Of a stretch of 64,000 nt of DNA, positions 45,403-54,722 are shown piece after piece. The position numbers and the translations under genes are program-made. The stretch is from Tetragenococcus halophilus subsp. halophilus DSM 20339 (GTDB lineage: Bacteria; Bacillota; Bacilli; Lactobacillales; Enterococcaceae): contig NZ_PXYA01000001.1 of NCBI RefSeq assembly GCF_003841405.1, forward strand, positions 434,001-498,000. The letters run 5' to 3'. Below the pieces are notes generated by a model. It did no database searches. It worked only from the letters and a program-made list of their open reading frames with translations, and was not told the origin of the DNA. The first letter of the stretch is position 1, and every line of letters starts with the position of its first letter.

Positions 45403-46161
45403 TTAGCTTGATTTTTTTAGTAAATAATAACAAGTAATGATACTTGTAAAAGGCAATATGAATGCAACACTAATACTTGAAAGAATAACCACGGCAAATT
45501 CAAAAACAAAAGCTTGTGAGTTCATCATTTCATACCAAGGGATATCTAGGTCTTGATACCAAAAAATAAGGGCTAATCCTGTACTAATAAAGGCGAATAA
45601 TAATGTATTGACTGTTGAATTTAGGATACTTCTGACCACTGACATACTGGATTTAAACAACATTTTTACATCTAGCTTTTGATAGCGTTGATGAAAAATT
45701 TCCGCGGTGGAACTAGCAATAGACATACTTCCATCAATCAATGCTCCTGAAACACCAATTAGAATAACCGAAACACTCAATTGAGTGAAGGAGACAGGGA
45801 CATTCAAGTTAAACGCTGCAAGCTCTTCTAATTCTTGAGAAGAAAAGCCTGAAATTGATATTTTTTGAATAAAGGGAATAAATATTAAAGATACGATAAA
45901 AGAAAACAATATCAAGCTATAAAAAGCCGCTTTCGTTTTCTCATTCCACCCGTTCACATATCCTAAGGTAATCAAACTATTTAAAAGAATATAAGCAAGA
46001 GCTGCTAGATAAACTGAAAGACCCAAATGTAGACAAAAAATCAAAAGAAAAAACAACAAAATATTCATAAACAAGCCGCTCAATACAAAGAAAGACGATC
46101 TTCCTAAAATTAAAACAACTAATAAGATAAATACAAGTAATAAACTAGAGATTACATTCAT
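45403..46161 (-). CDS. YibE/F-family membrane protein, YibF half
   Basis: A 252-residue polytopic protein with about seven hydrophobic segments and the conserved GALIDGSMSIASSTAEI and RSILNSTVNTLLFAF motifs of the YibE/F family. Function is unknown; the family is often proposed to be a transporter or channel. It overlaps the upstream YibE-like gene by 4 bases, so the two halves probably form one complex. Confidence 0.82.
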   Translation of the reverse strand: MNVISSLLLVFILLVVLILGRSSFFVLSGLFMNILLFFLLIFCLHLGLSVYLAALAYILLNSLITLGYVNGWNEKTKAAFYSLILFSFIVSLIFIPFIQKISISGFSSQELEELAAFNLNVPVSFTQLSVSVILIGVSGALIDGSMSIASSTAEIFHQRYQKLDVKMLFKSSMSVVRSILNSTVNTLLFAFISTGLALIFWYQDLDIPWYEMMNSQAFVFEFAVVILSSISVAFILPFTSIITCYYLLKKSS

Positions 46162-47186
46162 TGTCGTACCCCCCTTCTACTTATTTGAAAGAAAAGAAGT
46201 GAAAATGGGATAGAAAGCAAAATGCCAAAACCACCGCACAGTACTCGTACAACTTCTAAAGATAGTAGCATACTAACGGTTTCCCCAAAAAGCCAGCCAT
46301 TATGCAAATAGACTAACATCATCGGGATAGCACTACTAAAATAGGAACAGATGAGTACGTTAACCATGGTCGAGCTGACATCTTGACCGACTCTTTTGCC
46401 TGAACGAACTAACTGATTAAGCGTCACTGCTGGATTTTTGCGTTCGATCTCTTCTAGTGTCGAAACCACAGAAACTACAGTGTCTAAAGAAGCACCTATT
46501 GCCCCTACCAATAAACCAGATAAAAATATCGGACGATAGGGTCGAGTCAAAACACCCATATCTTCAAAGCGTAATCCTTCATCCTGGTAAAATTCCATTG
46601 CGATAAGACAAATAAAAAAAGCGCTGAACACGGTTAAAAATGTTGCAAAAAACTTTTGTAAACTATCCTTTTTAATCCCATCAATAAGAAATAAAGTAAT
46701 AGCTATAGAAAGCACCGTATAAATCGCGGTAAAAATAACCAGAGAGATATTTGTATAACTGCGGTACACATTAACGATCAAAAATAAGGCTGCACTATTT
46801 AAAACAACACTGATAAAAGTAGTGACGCCCGATTTTCCACCCACAAAAATTAAGGTAAACAGTAAGGAAGCTATCATAAAAAAGACATAGCCATCACGCT
46901 TTTTTTCGTCTACTTTATTATGTGAATAAAAGACTTGCTCGCCTTTAGAATAATCAACCGTATCTAATTCGTTTTTACGATAGTCAGCTGTTAAATGAAC
47001 AGTATCTCCTTTGTCCTTTCCATTCATTTTTGTTGCGCTAATTTCTTGTTGATTATTACTTATTTCTACTTGATCGATTTTTGCGACAGCTTGGTTGTAT
47101 AAAGTACTGCTTTTTAGCTGTATGCCAAAACTTACGATGACACAAAAAATAAAAAAAACGATCCCGCTGACTAATTTTTTATTCAT
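46158..47186 (-). CDS. YibE/F-family membrane protein, YibE half
   Basis: A 342-residue protein: an N-terminal anchor, a short extracellular domain (residues 30-100) and then a polytopic C-terminal region with GAIGASLDTVVSVVSTLEEI and GQDVSSTMVNVLICSYFSSA, the YibE/F signatures. It is the first gene of a two-gene operon with the YibF half. Confidence 0.84.
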   Translation of the reverse strand: MNKKLVSGIVFFIFCVIVSFGIQLKSSTLYNQAVAKIDQVEISNNQQEISATKMNGKDKGDTVHLTADYRKNELDTVDYSKGEQVFYSHNKVDEKKRDGYVFFMIASLLFTLIFVGGKSGVTTFISVVLNSAALFLIVNVYRSYTNISLVIFTAIYTVLSIAITLFLIDGIKKDSLQKFFATFLTVFSAFFICLIAMEFYQDEGLRFEDMGVLTRPYRPIFLSGLLVGAIGASLDTVVSVVSTLEEIERKNPAVTLNQLVRSGKRVGQDVSSTMVNVLICSYFSSAIPMMLVYLHNGWLFGETVSMLLSLEVVRVLCGGFGILLSIPFSLLFFQISRRGVRQ

Positions 47187-47315
47187 CGACTTTCTCCTAT
47201 CTTTTGTTTGTTCAATCCTTAATAGTAAACTAAGAAAATTTACGAAACAAGTTTTAATCGATGAATTTAAGAAAAAATAATCAGCGGGAGTATTTTTCTA
47301 ATAAAAATAATAAAG

Positions 47316-48671
47316 TTATTGCCTGATAAGTGCTTCCATTGCCAAATCATTTAAAAAATGTAAAGGAAGAGAGAACTTAGGGTTAAAATAAAAGTCCATA
47401 GTACTAATTTGATTTAAGTTAGCTTGCATGGTGATCAAACTAGATAAAGTATTAACCATTTCTACTTGTTCTCGTTGATTTGTCATCAGTTGCCCACCCA
47501 GAATCTGTTTACTCTTAGCATCAAAAACCAATTTTAAAGTGAGCTCGAAAGTACCATTTTCTGCCAATAAGTGTTGTTGAGTGTAGGTTTTAGTTAATGA
47601 AGCAACCTTAAGACCATAATAAGGTGCTTCTTCTTCATTGACACCGGCACTAGCAAAATAAGAACCAAAAAGTTCTGTCACTATCGTACGTTGTACTTTG
47701 GGAAAAGCAATTTTTTCTGTCAATAAGATATTAGATGCAGCAATCATAGCGCTACGGTAAGCATTAGTGACAAGCGGAACATAAATTGAAGCAGCCGTTT
47801 CGTTAAAGTTTATAGAAACCAAATCACCTACAGCGTAGATAAAAGGATCTGAAGTTTGTAAGTGTTCATCAGTCGTTATCGTCCCATCCATGTTAATCGC
47901 TAGATCATCTTCAACTAAAGATACATTAGGTCTAGGATTGATAGCAAAAACAACTGCATCGCAGGATAGCGTTTGTCCGTTTGTCAAAATAATCCCTGAC
48001 ACACTTTCATTGACGTCTAATTGAACTTCTTTTACATTACTATTTAAAATAATATGGACATTATCCGGTAATTTTGTCAGTAGTTTCTGAGTAATCTCCT
48101 CATCAAAATAACGAAATAACACATTGTCCATACGATCGATCAAATAGATCTCTTTTCTTAACTTGGTTAAGGACTCTACCAATTCAAATCCGATTAAACC
48201 TGCACCAATGATCGCAATTTTATTTACTTTGTTTAAAGTGTCGATTGCTTGTTGCGCTTGTTCTAAAGTTTTATAATTTGTAATTTCACGATCGCTTTGT
48301 AAAGAAAGTCCCGTTTGATACTGACTAGATCCCATCGCTAATATCAAATAATCATAAGAAAAATAGTCTTTTGTTGGTTCTTGCTCTATTTTAGTTAAAG
48401 CCACGACTTCTTTTTTTTCAGTATCTATATCGATCGCTTCTGTATCAATAAATACATTGATATTTTCAGACATTAGTTGCGAGACAGTGGCGGTTTTAGC
48501 TTCATCTAAATCAGCAATCGTCCCTTCTAAATAAAGATTTAAGCTACTTCCAATATAGCCTAAAACATTGGAGCGTTCGAGCATCAACACTTCAACATTA
48601 GGATTGACTTTTTTTAAATGTCTGGCAGCTGCAATTCCCGCATGAGATCCGCCAATAATAACAACACGCAT
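47316..48671 (-). CDS. NADH oxidase / CoA-disulfide reductase-like flavoprotein lacking the redox Cys
   Basis: A 451-residue pyridine nucleotide-disulfide oxidoreductase: FAD-binding VVIIGGSHAGIAAARHL, NAD-binding IIGAGLIGFELVESL near 153, second FAD motif IYAVGDLVSI, and a dimerisation domain. In water-forming Nox enzymes the redox Cys42 lies in SFLSCGIALY; here the aligned stretch is GYIGSSLNLY with Ser42. The active-site His10 is kept. It may form H2O2 instead of water or serve another role. It lies downstream of an Mga-like regulator on the same strand. Confidence 0.82.
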   Translation of the reverse strand: MRVVIIGGSHAGIAAARHLKKVNPNVEVLMLERSNVLGYIGSSLNLYLEGTIADLDEAKTATVSQLMSENINVFIDTEAIDIDTEKKEVVALTKIEQEPTKDYFSYDYLILAMGSSQYQTGLSLQSDREITNYKTLEQAQQAIDTLNKVNKIAIIGAGLIGFELVESLTKLRKEIYLIDRMDNVLFRYFDEEITQKLLTKLPDNVHIILNSNVKEVQLDVNESVSGIILTNGQTLSCDAVVFAINPRPNVSLVEDDLAINMDGTITTDEHLQTSDPFIYAVGDLVSINFNETAASIYVPLVTNAYRSAMIAASNILLTEKIAFPKVQRTIVTELFGSYFASAGVNEEEAPYYGLKVASLTKTYTQQHLLAENGTFELTLKLVFDAKSKQILGGQLMTNQREQVEMVNTLSSLITMQANLNQISTMDFYFNPKFSLPLHFLNDLAMEALIRQ

Positions 48672-48686
48672 AGCGTTACCGCCCTT

Positions 48687-50108
48687 CTACTTTTTTTGAA
48701 TAATCGCTGTTACAGCTTGTTCTAAACGTTCTTTTTCAAATGAGGATAAAGCGCCTGTTAAAAGATAAAGCTTTTGATAATTAAATGCTTGTATATCTAA
48801 ATCATCAGAAGCAATCAGCAAATCGTAAGTTCTTTTTTTAGCCTTTTTTACTGTAACATGAGACATTCCTGCTAAAGTCTGTTTAGTAAAACGAAAAACT
48901 TCCTCGGCATATAGTGAACCGTCATCCACTACCCCCACCAAAACTTCTTTTTGTTGCCGCCTTTGATGGATATCCCAAATCAAACCATAGGAATGATCAA
49001 GCATTTCCCATTGAGCATTTGAAACTTCACGGGATAAATTTTTTTCAATAAGCGACATACATTGATTCATCGCTTGAAAATCAATATCGGACAAAAGTAA
49101 TTGATTGTTATGGTTAAAGTTAATTTCTCCCTCATAAAAAGTCACTTTCACATGATTTTGTAAAAGAAAACTAGCAAAAGTAGGATCATACATTTTTGCT
49201 TTGGTAATTGTTTGATAAATTTGTTTATCGATTGTTAAAAAATGCTGAATAAAAGATGATTTTTTCCACCATTGACTTGTTTGTGGTAAAAGCCCTTCAG
49301 TAATAAAAAAAAGATACAAATAAACCGCTTCATACCCACTTGCCGCTAAAGCAAAACGACTTAAAAATCGTTTGAAAATATTATCTAGCTCTTGATAAAA
49401 ATGATCTTGTTCTATTTGTCTTAGCATATCCTCTGAGATTTCACGTTTAGGCATTTTTCTATAGTCTAGCCTTTGCTGCAAAATATGTAGATGTAAGCTG
49501 AGCATATGCTTTTGTTTTTTGCTAAATTGCAACTGAAAATGACTTTCAATAACGTGTATCAAATTTTTAATTGCCTGATTCGTCATCAAGGTGGTTAAGC
49601 GCTTTTCGGGGATGGCACCATTAAAAAGTTGAAAATAAAAAAATTGAATTTGTAGCTCACTGCCATATAGTTTTTTATTTTTAAACTGTAAGTTAAATTC
49701 CCCTAACAACTGATTGATCACTTTTAAACGTCTAAAAATTGAAGCCTCGCTCAAATTATTATCCAAGGCTAGCTTAGTTACAGTTAACTCTTTTTCTTGA
49801 TAAACGCTAACGAGCAAACGGTAATTTATCGCTTGTTTTAAATAGCTATACAAAAAATTTTTAACAGAAAAATCATCGGGTAAATTTAATTGTAAAAAAT
49901 CACTATCTTTTCTACTTAACGCTGCACTTATCTCAAAATGATGCAATCTATCAGCAAGAGCTGTGATTTCCTTTTGTAATGTTGGGTAGGAAACATCCAT
50001 ATAATCATTAAGATCTTTCATTTTAATGGTTTTTGCATGTTGCAAAAAATACGCCAAAATTCTGACCTGAACTTTCTGATCTTTATCTAGTAGATCGACA
50101 AAACGCAT
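48687..50108 (-). CDS. Mga-like (helix-turn-helix) transcriptional regulator
   Basis: A 473-residue protein with two N-terminal winged-helix segments: MKDLNDYMDVSYPTLQKEIT near residue 35 and VTKLALDNNLSEASIFRRLKVINQLL near 108, the Mga/RofA arrangement. A long helical region and a C-terminal EIIB-like fold follow. No PRD histidines are evident to me. It ends 15 bases before the Nox-like gene and may control that gene or the wider locus (inference). Confidence 0.8.
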   Translation of the reverse strand: MRFVDLLDKDQKVQVRILAYFLQHAKTIKMKDLNDYMDVSYPTLQKEITALADRLHHFEISAALSRKDSDFLQLNLPDDFSVKNFLYSYLKQAINYRLLVSVYQEKELTVTKLALDNNLSEASIFRRLKVINQLLGEFNLQFKNKKLYGSELQIQFFYFQLFNGAIPEKRLTTLMTNQAIKNLIHVIESHFQLQFSKKQKHMLSLHLHILQQRLDYRKMPKREISEDMLRQIEQDHFYQELDNIFKRFLSRFALAASGYEAVYLYLFFITEGLLPQTSQWWKKSSFIQHFLTIDKQIYQTITKAKMYDPTFASFLLQNHVKVTFYEGEINFNHNNQLLLSDIDFQAMNQCMSLIEKNLSREVSNAQWEMLDHSYGLIWDIHQRRQQKEVLVGVVDDGSLYAEEVFRFTKQTLAGMSHVTVKKAKKRTYDLLIASDDLDIQAFNYQKLYLLTGALSSFEKERLEQAVTAIIQKK

Positions 50109-50117
50109 TGTTTCACC

Positions 50118-50858
50118 TCACTCAGCTTTTTGCTTTTCTAGGCGACAGTAAAGCAATTCAAAAGTGTAATAGGTGGTATTTTCAACTTCTTTTTCATCCT
50201 GAAACAATCTCTCAATTGCTTTTTCTAGTTCATCATTAGGCAATTCGTCTTTAAAATACGAATAAAAGAAGTGTTTACTGATCGTTTCACTTATTACATA
50301 ATGAAAAGTTTTGCTTTGGTAGGCATTTTTAAACCAACTTTTATAAGTAGACATCCAAGCTAAATGCTCTGCTTTACCGTATAGTCTTTCTTCAATTGGT
50401 GAAAATAATTGGTCTTCTTCTTTTACTAGCCGTAGAATACAGACATATTTTCTAGCAACCCTTATCATTTCTTTTAATTGCGTTTGTAAAGTCAATGCCG
50501 GATTCATAGCACTAAAAACAATATCAAAAGCATTATCTTTTGTTTGCTGTAAAAAAGATTGTTGACTACTTTCAATCAAGCTTAAGTTTTTATAAGGATA
50601 CTTATTTGAAGCAAGCTTTAACATTTCAGAAGATAAATCTACTAGTACATAATTTTGTAGCTGAGAAATAAAGTAGGGAACATATTTCCCACTTCCTCCC
50701 GCTACATCTAGCAAATTATTTTGCGGTAAAATTCCTTGCTTGTTAAAAAAATCGAGCACATCTTTTTGAATTGTTAGTTGAGATTCTTCTTGAATGTCTG
50801 TATACTCCCTAGCAAAATCGTCCCAAAACTGTTTTATCTCTTTTAATTTTTCTTGCAT
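50118..50858 (-). CDS. Class I SAM-dependent methyltransferase
   Basis: About 246 residues with the SAM-binding LLDVAGGSGKYV motif near residue 50, an acidic residue at the end of strand 2 (LVDLSSEML), and NAFDIVFSAMNPAL as motif post-I. The substrate is unknown. ATG 50858 follows AAGGAT; a longer frame begins at 50867. It is 10 bases upstream of the Mga-like gene and cotranscribed with it and the Nox-like gene. Confidence 0.85.
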   Translation of the reverse strand: MQEKLKEIKQFWDDFAREYTDIQEESQLTIQKDVLDFFNKQGILPQNNLLDVAGGSGKYVPYFISQLQNYVLVDLSSEMLKLASNKYPYKNLSLIESSQQSFLQQTKDNAFDIVFSAMNPALTLQTQLKEMIRVARKYVCILRLVKEEDQLFSPIEERLYGKAEHLAWMSTYKSWFKNAYQSKTFHYVISETISKHFFYSYFKDELPNDELEKAIERLFQDEKEVENTTYYTFELLYCRLEKQKAE

Positions 50859-50882
50859 AACTTTCATCCTTATTAATGAAAA

Positions 50883-50907
50883 AAGCCCGGAAAATAACTC
50901 CAGACTT
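50883..50907 (-). terminator. Terminator of the unknown two-gene operon
   Basis: On the minus strand AAGTCTGG pairs with CCGGGCTT (with G-U pairs), followed by six U's, seven bases after the stop of the 50914-51822 gene. Confidence 0.75.
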
Positions 50908-50913
50908 TCTTAC

Positions 50914-51822
50914 TTATTCACGAACGATCAATGGCACAAAGAATGGATAATGAGTGAAAAAATCCAAAATTGAGCGACGACGATTATTGGAATCGATAAA
51001 TAAGTGTGTTCTATTTTTCTTCGATTGGATATACACATTTTGCTCTTGATTTAATTTTACCTGATAATACCTTTGGCCAATTTTATCAAAGTCATACTCG
51101 GTAGCGTCCATAGCGGTGATAAAAATATCGTCTAAAATGTTGGTTTCTAAAGGAAAGTCACTTTCCAAATCCACTGAAAGTGCTCTAGTATTATCTAATA
51201 GACTTGCGGAAACAGTAAAGCCTAATTGTTTAAAATTCGCCAACAAACGGTTCAAGTCGTAATTAATTAACGTTAACTGATTACGAGAAAATATTTTCTC
51301 AGAATACCACAAACGAATGAGTTCTAACACCTGACGTTCATCTACTGTAACTGACATCTCTTGTAAATCCAGTAAAAATAAAGACATAAATTTCGATTCA
51401 AAACGAGTATCAATGACGTTCATTTGAAAACTTAACGCTAAATCTCTTTTGTCAGTCAATTGATATTTTATCGAAAAATATTTTGCTTCCCATACATTAT
51501 AGCTATCAGTTTGTTTTAATGTCGCATCATTTAAAGGCTTCAATAATTCATAAGTAAGATAGGCCAGTAAACTAGTTTTAGCAACGGTTGAGATCGCTGC
51601 ATCTGTTACAATTAAACGTCTGTATTCCTTCAGTAACTCAGTAAAATCATCTTCTAGTAAAGTTTTTCGTAAGCGTAAATCAGCTAGTTCTTTTTCAGCT
51701 GAAGCGATCCAGGAAACCATTTCGGCATGATTTTGTGCCTTTTCTTTATAATAAGGATCTGTTTCCTCTTTATTTTGCGATGTTTTTTTTAATTCTGTGG
51801 ATTTATTTTCTTTTGTACTCAT
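50914..51822 (-). CDS. Protein of unknown function, second gene of an unrecognised pair
   Basis: A 302-residue soluble protein. A charged, low-complexity N-terminus (1-30) leads into a helical region with coiled-coil character (AEKELADLRLRKTLLEDDFTE without its last residue) and then a mixed alpha/beta C-terminal half ending FFTHYPFFVPLIVRE. No signal peptide or transmembrane segment and no catalytic motif is seen. It overlaps the upstream gene by 4 bases (ATGA type). I do not recognise the family. Confidence 0.75.
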   Translation of the reverse strand: MSTKENKSTELKKTSQNKEETDPYYKEKAQNHAEMVSWIASAEKELADLRLRKTLLEDDFTELLKEYRRLIVTDAAISTVAKTSLLAYLTYELLKPLNDATLKQTDSYNVWEAKYFSIKYQLTDKRDLALSFQMNVIDTRFESKFMSLFLLDLQEMSVTVDERQVLELIRLWYSEKIFSRNQLTLINYDLNRLLANFKQLGFTVSASLLDNTRALSVDLESDFPLETNILDDIFITAMDATEYDFDKIGQRYYQVKLNQEQNVYIQSKKNRTHLFIDSNNRRRSILDFFTHYPFFVPLIVRE

Positions 51823-52694
51823 GCGTGATTCCCTCCTTTAGCTGAACCTAGATAAGCTGTTAGAAAATCTTGAATCTGTTGATTCATTGCTTTTAATGAC
51901 CCAAAATATTGTTGGATCAAACGGAATTCTTTCGTCACCACTGCTTGTTTTAGACGCATATCGTGATGATTTTTCATCAATTCCTCTCTTTTTTTATTGG
52001 TTTTACTTTTATCTTCTATATAAGGTAACCAACCTTCTCTTTTTTCTGCCAATGCTTGTAATTTGTTATCTAAGTCTTCAATTTCTTCCTCAGTTTTGTT
52101 TCGATTAAACAGACCTTTGGTATTTTCCACCGATGCTTTTTCATTTTCAATCTCTTTTATCTGTTCATCGATGTTTGAGATCTCTGATTCAGCAGTGATA
52201 ATGTTGGCATCGAGTTCGTCCATTTCCTTTTCAATTTTGTTTAAAGCATCACGCTTAGCTGGCGCAAATTCACGCCATTCTTTATCAATATTGGGTAAAA
52301 CAAATATCTCAGGCGTACTCGCATCAATACCGATCGTTGCACGCTCACGATAGTAATCACCTAGACGGTAGTAATTCATAGTGGGAGATATTTTTTGTTC
52401 GTGATGAATAAAAGGAAAAGCCTGGGTAAAACTATCATGGATTTTTTGCGCTAATAATTCATCGATCTCATGGTTTTTATTTGATGTTTTCTTTAGCTCT
52501 TCATGTAATTTCCCTTTATAAATACGATAGATTTCAGCAATATCTTCATTTTGAATCGCTTGTTCAAAAGCTTGCAAGTCTTTAAGCATCGAGCCTACAT
52601 TTTGAAAAGCGACCTCTTTAATTTCATCAAAACTTGGCCCTTGTAATTTATCTGTAGAATCTTCGTTATTTTGGCGCCCTGTTTGTTTAGGCAT
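51819..52694 (-). CDS. Coiled-coil protein of unknown function, first gene of an unrecognised pair
   Basis: A 291-residue acidic protein. Residues 150-230 form a long heptad-like coiled coil (IEKEMDELDANIITAESEIS and similar). The N-terminal half holds a compact domain with PTMNYYRLGDYYRER near residue 104. The start follows GGAGG. With the following gene it forms a two-gene operon ended by its own terminator; function is unknown. Confidence 0.75.
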   Translation of the reverse strand: MPKQTGRQNNEDSTDKLQGPSFDEIKEVAFQNVGSMLKDLQAFEQAIQNEDIAEIYRIYKGKLHEELKKTSNKNHEIDELLAQKIHDSFTQAFPFIHHEQKISPTMNYYRLGDYYRERATIGIDASTPEIFVLPNIDKEWREFAPAKRDALNKIEKEMDELDANIITAESEISNIDEQIKEIENEKASVENTKGLFNRNKTEEEIEDLDNKLQALAEKREGWLPYIEDKSKTNKKREELMKNHHDMRLKQAVVTKEFRLIQQYFGSLKAMNQQIQDFLTAYLGSAKGGNHA

Positions 52695-52877
52695 AGTGTA
52701 ACCTCCTCTGTTGCTTTGTTACCATTTTATCATGTTTATTAGAAAAAAGAAGCTTTGTTCTTAGTAACTTTATAAATTATTTCGAAACAAAAATGATGTA
52801 ATTTTGACAACTCTTTCATAGAAATCATATCAAAAATAGGGCGAATATGCTATTTTATTTTCGTTTCTTTAAAATTC

Positions 52878-52903
52878 TCTTACAAACAAATTTGTTTGTA
52901 AGA
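52878..52903. repeat. 26-base perfect palindrome
   Basis: A loop-less perfect palindrome with half-site TCTTACAAACAAA, centred at 52890/52891, in the 223-base gap between the GNAT gene and the unknown pair. The absence of a loop and of a following T-run on the minus strand makes a protein-binding operator (TetR-like) or cruciform at least as likely as a terminator. The rest of the gap shows nothing clear. Confidence 0.7.
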
Positions 52904-52917
52904 AAAAACTCCCTTTC

Positions 52918-53427
52918 CTATTCTAGTAAATATTGATATGCCCAGCGCCCGCCGTAAGGTATAGGAAATTGAACTTTGCCGCGATAAACAAAGCCAGCAT
53001 TTATTATCGCCTTTTGCATGCCGATGTTTAAGTGATAAGTATCGATACGAACATCACGATAGCCTAATTGCTGACTGACATCAATTAAATAACGTAATAG
53101 TTCTTGCGCCAGCCCCTTCCCCGTTTTTTGGGTGTCAACAACAACTCGATGAATAGATACATAAGGACCTTCTTCTAACCAAGCACCTTCTTTTATGGCT
53201 GTATACACTGGGTCAATTCCTTTAATTAAGGCGGCGTAAGCAACAATCTCCTTATCTTCAAGTACATATCCTGCATCCTCTTTAATATCTTGTTCAATTT
53301 GTTGCCAACTCGGACCATAACCGTCTTGCCATTGAGGAGAGCCTTGTTTTTTTAATGCTGTAATCCCTTGTGCAGTCAACGTCATAATTCTGGAGATATC
53401 TTGGATATCAGCCGTTCTAAAAATCAT
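52918..53427 (-). CDS. GNAT family N-acetyltransferase
   Basis: A 169-residue GNAT protein with IHRVVVDTQKTGKGLAQELL (acetyl-CoA loop) and the late DTYHLNIGMQKAIINAGFVY motif. The substrate is unknown. It is 11 bases downstream of pyrD and probably cotranscribed. Confidence 0.85.
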   Translation of the reverse strand: MIFRTADIQDISRIMTLTAQGITALKKQGSPQWQDGYGPSWQQIEQDIKEDAGYVLEDKEIVAYAALIKGIDPVYTAIKEGAWLEEGPYVSIHRVVVDTQKTGKGLAQELLRYLIDVSQQLGYRDVRIDTYHLNIGMQKAIINAGFVYRGKVQFPIPYGGRWAYQYLLE

Positions 53428-53438
53428 CCTGTGACCTC

Positions 53439-54374
53439 TTACTCTTCTATTATTTTTAACTTTCCTTGAAATTGTTGAATATTGCTATAACCCTTAGCAT
53501 CCATGATCGCAGCCAGTTCGTCGAGAACTCTAGCAAAAACTGAGGTGCCTTCTTTATATAATTGCGTACCAATTTGTAGCATTGAAGCGCCACATAAAAG
53601 ATGTTCAAAAGCATCCTGACCAGAAGCAATCCCGCCGGTTCCAATGATTTGAATGCTTGGATTTAAACGCGTATAAAAAGCTCGTACGTTTGCCAAAGCA
53701 GTGGGCTTGATATATTCGCCACCAATTCCACCGAACCCTTCCTTAGGTTTGATCACCACTTGTTCTTTATCTGGGTCAATCACCAGTCCGTTACCAACTG
53801 AGTTGATAGAATTGACAAAAGCCAGAGGAAATTTATTTAAAATGCTAGCTATTTGGTCGAAATGTGCGATATCAAAATATGGGGGAAGTTTGACACCCAG
53901 TGGTTTTGTATAAAAGGAAAAGATTTCAGTTAAAATTTGTTCGGTCAATGCAAAATCATAAGCAACTTGTGGTTTTCCCGCTACATTAGGACAAGATAAA
54001 TTTAATTCTGTAAAACCCTGAAATTCACTACCCTCAAGCTTTTTTAAGGTTTCGATATTTTCTTGCATAGTCATACTGGCTACTGAAAAAAACATCGGAG
54101 TAGAAAAGTTTTCCTGATATTCATTGACATAATCAAGATAATAATCAAATCCTAAATTAGGCAAACCCATGGAATTAATACTACCTAGCGTTGTTTCATA
54201 ATATCGTGGTTCCGAATTCCCTTGTCTTTTCTGCCGTGTTACGCTTTTTGTTATAAATGTCCCCGCCCTTGAGTCTACTAAGTCGTTTAATTCTTCACTG
54301 GTCATACAATGAACACCTGAAGCATTCATTAGTGGAGATTGAAATGTGTAATCCTGGAAAGTTACTTCAAACAT
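53439..54374 (-). CDS. pyrD: Dihydroorotate dehydrogenase, class 1A (fumarate-dependent)
   Basis: A 311-residue soluble FMN enzyme oxidising dihydroorotate to orotate. The class 1 catalytic Cys is in NLSCPNV near residue 130; FMN-binding [20 protein letters not shown] and [12 protein letters not shown] are intact. Its length and the absence of a PyrK partner fit the homodimeric class 1A type, which uses fumarate. This replaces the class 1B pyrK-pyrDB pair that enterococci keep in the pyr operon, so the pathway's redox step is encoded far from the other pyr genes here. Confidence 0.9.
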   Translation of the reverse strand: MFEVTFQDYTFQSPLMNASGVHCMTSEELNDLVDSRAGTFITKSVTRQKRQGNSEPRYYETTLGSINSMGLPNLGFDYYLDYVNEYQENFSTPMFFSVASMTMQENIETLKKLEGSEFQGFTELNLSCPNVAGKPQVAYDFALTEQILTEIFSFYTKPLGVKLPPYFDIAHFDQIASILNKFPLAFVNSINSVGNGLVIDPDKEQVVIKPKEGFGGIGGEYIKPTALANVRAFYTRLNPSIQIIGTGGIASGQDAFEHLLCGASMLQIGTQLYKEGTSVFARVLDELAAIMDAKGYSNIQQFQGKLKIIEE

Positions 54375-54501
54375 GGTCTTACCTCCTAGATGATCTCATT
54401 AATATTTGTTAGTAGTTTATCCAAATTTAAAGCAAAAAGCAATAAAAGAATCAGTTATAAAAACAGATAAAATTAAGTCTAATAAGAAAAGACTTATGTA
54501 G

Positions 54502-54687
54502 CTTTTTGTCCTAAAGTCAAATAAAAAAGAGGCCAAAACTTTGGCTATTGTCCCTGAGTATGGCGAAGTAGAGACCAATCATTTAGTATTTGTACCTGAG
54601 TCAGCCAAAGAAGGGGCCATAAACAGAGTAATTGTCCCAAAGCTTAATAAAGAAGAGACCACTAGCCTGTCTTTTGTACTAAAGTAA
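54502..54687 (+). repeat. 42-base degenerate tandem repeat, four units plus partial copies
   Basis: Four consecutive units of exactly 42 bases start at GTCCTAAAG (54508), GTCCCTGAG, GTACCTGAG and GTCCCAAAG, then a partial GTACTAAAG. The unit core is GTNCCNRAG ... AAAGAAGAGRCCA ... TTT. The period is 14 codons, so one frame stays open from 54502 to 54687, but it has a TAG just before it and no start. The rest of the 54375-54801 gap holds only a terminator. I do not recognise the repeat family. Confidence 0.75.
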
Positions 54688-54722
54688 TCCCCCATGGAAG
54701 TATTTATCTAAAATCACTTAAA

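Noticed and set aside
54502-54687. CRISPR array
   Set aside because: The units are a continuous 42-base degenerate tandem repeat with no constant repeat and unique spacer alternation, and no cas genes are near.
54502-54687. Small protein-coding gene
   Set aside because: No start codon, a stop immediately upstream and no ribosome site; listed as a repeat.
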